Made by a program: the position numbers and the translations under genes. DNA of 7,461 bases from Lachnospiraceae bacterium (GTDB lineage Bacteria > Bacillota > Clostridia > Lachnospirales > Lachnospiraceae). Positions 6,391-7,461 of the stretch are shown here, in pieces (within the stretch, counting starts at the first letter, position 1; every line of letters starts with the position of its first letter). Location of the stretch: contig JAAUZS010000119.1 in the NCBI GenBank assembly GCA_014804495.1, positions 15,250 to 22,710 of the forward strand, in the 5' to 3' direction. A model generated the notes under the pieces. It had not been told where the DNA came from. It saw nothing but the letters and a program-made list of their open reading frames with translations, and did no database searches.

Positions 6391-7458
6391 ATGCTTAAAG
6401 TATTAGGAGCGCAAATCAAGGAATTTAAAAAGGATTCCTTTCTTACACCGGTTTTCATGATTTTAGAGGTTATTATGGAAATGATTATTCCAATGCTGAT
6501 GGCATCTATTATTGATGACGGTGTGAATGCGGGAAATATGAATCACATATATAAAATCGGAGCGCTCATGGTGGTAACTGCACTTGTTGGGCTGTGGGGC
6601 GGCATCATGGGAGCTAAGTATGGAGCGAGAGCTTCGACGGGCTTTGCAAGAAACTTAAGAAAAGCTATGTTTGAAAATATCCAGACTTACTCATTCTCAA
6701 GCATTGATAAGTATTCAACGTCAAGTCTGATTACCAGACTTACCACTGATGTGACAAATATGCAGAATTCATATCAGATGATACTAAGAATGGCGATGCG
6801 TGCGCCGGCATCCATGATTATTGCGATGGTAATGGCGTTCACTATTAATGCCAGACTTGCATCCGTTTATCTTGTGGCAGTCGTGTTCCTTGCCGTCTGT
6901 ATTTCACTTATTATACCGAGAGCTACGAAACATTTCCGACAGGTATTTGAAAAATATGATGAGCTTAACGCGAGCGTACAGGAAAACGTATCTGCAATCA
7001 GGGTTGTTAAGGCGTATGTACGGGAAGACTATGAAACCGATAAATTCCAAAAAGCAAACAGCAATATCTATAATATGTTCCTGCGTGCGGAAAAACTTGT
7101 AGTAATGAACATGCCGCTGATGCAGGCTACCGTGTATACCTGCATACTGCTGATTTCATGGTTCGGTGCGAAAATGATTGTTGCCGGAGGGCTGACTACC
7201 GGTGAAATGATGAGTCTGCTTACATATTGCATGAACATACTTATGAATCTGATGATGATATCCATGATTTTTGTAATGCTGACCATGAGCTATGCAAGCG
7301 CAAAACGTATTGCGGAGGTTTTGGAAGAGAAGTCAGATCTTCACAATCCCGAAAATCCGGTATTTGAGGTCAGGGATGGAAGCATAAGCTTCAGAAATGT
7401 TGATTTTGCATATAATAAGTCAGGAAAGCCTGTGCTAAAGAATATAAACATTGATTGA
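6391..7458 (+). pseudogene. ABC exporter (multidrug/lipid type), membrane domain with ATPase domain cut off by an early stop
   Basis: The 355 residues contain a full type I exporter membrane domain with six helices near residues 18-42, 55-76, 134-156, 158-178, 243-265 and 274-298. The start of the nucleotide-binding domain (about 325 onward) follows, including FRNVDFAY with the A-loop Tyr341. The N-terminus resembles one half of heterodimeric BmrC/BmrD (YheI/YheH)-like exporters. Family members run to about 575-600 residues, but here TGA at 7456-7458 falls right after VLKNINID, about nine residues before a Walker A motif should appear. The protein as read could not bind ATP. A 2-base loss at the site (GATTGAGAT where GATATTGAGAT would read on as Asp-Ile-Glu) would explain it, so this may be a frameshifted gene or a sequence error close to the window end. 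AAGGGTGA at 6372-6379, 11 nt before the ATG, is a serviceable ribosome binding site. The gene is divergent from the binding-protein gene. Confidence is high for the family and moderate for a real disruption. Confidence 0.75.
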
Positions 7459-7461
7459 GAT

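Noticed and set aside
7456..7458. TGA in the exporter read as tryptophan or another recoded residue
   Set aside because: TGA is used as a normal stop for the first permease (157-159) and the GH36 gene (3351-3353), and no Trp is expected at this exporter position, so frameshift or error is simpler.
1..7461. CRISPR array, tRNA/rRNA genes, insertion sequence or phage genes
   Set aside because: No spaced direct repeats, cloverleaf or rRNA-like sequence, transposase motif, or phage protein was seen on either strand.

Overview
The window looks like a fragment of a low-GC, Gram-positive anaerobe, most likely a Clostridia/Lachnospiraceae-type gut bacterium. The reasons are its A+T-rich codon use, strong AGGAGG-type ribosome binding sites, a lipobox-bearing solute-binding protein, and protein types common in that group. 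This placement is an inference. Both ends cut through genes, so the window may be a small contig or an excerpt of a larger locus.

Region 1 (1-5264, + strand) is an alpha-galactoside utilisation cluster. It opens with the C-terminal end of one CUT1 sugar ABC permease (MalF type), which overlaps by ATGA a complete second permease (MalG type). After a 135-bp gap carrying a large imperfect inverted repeat and a possible promoter come a GH36 alpha-galactosidase and, 36 bp later, a GH13 subfamily 4 (amylosucrase/sucrose hydrolase-like) enzyme. The inferred logic is that the transporter imports raffinose-family sugars or melibiose, GH36 removes galactose, and the GH13_4 enzyme acts on the released sucrose, giving fructose plus glucose or an alpha-1,4-glucan. 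The binding protein, regulator and any ATPase of the transporter are not in the window.

Region 2 (5265-5392) separates convergent genes and is dominated by a 27-bp perfect inverted repeat that reads as a bidirectional terminator.

Region 3 (5393-6157, - strand) encodes a polar amino-acid-binding lipoprotein with no adjacent permease or ATPase. A promoter and ribosome binding site are visible upstream of it.

Region 4 (6158-6390) is a divergent intergenic region with a promoter candidate on each strand and two small hairpins.

Region 5 (6391-7458, + strand) is the membrane half of an ABC exporter. It stops at a TGA just before the Walker A motif would be expected, three bases from the window end, so it is either a broken gene or an end-of-sequence error. 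Most of the content is ordinary carbohydrate-uptake biology. The points that deserve a second look are the GH36 plus GH13_4 pairing, the paired palindromes before the GH36 gene, the long terminator stem and the interrupted exporter.
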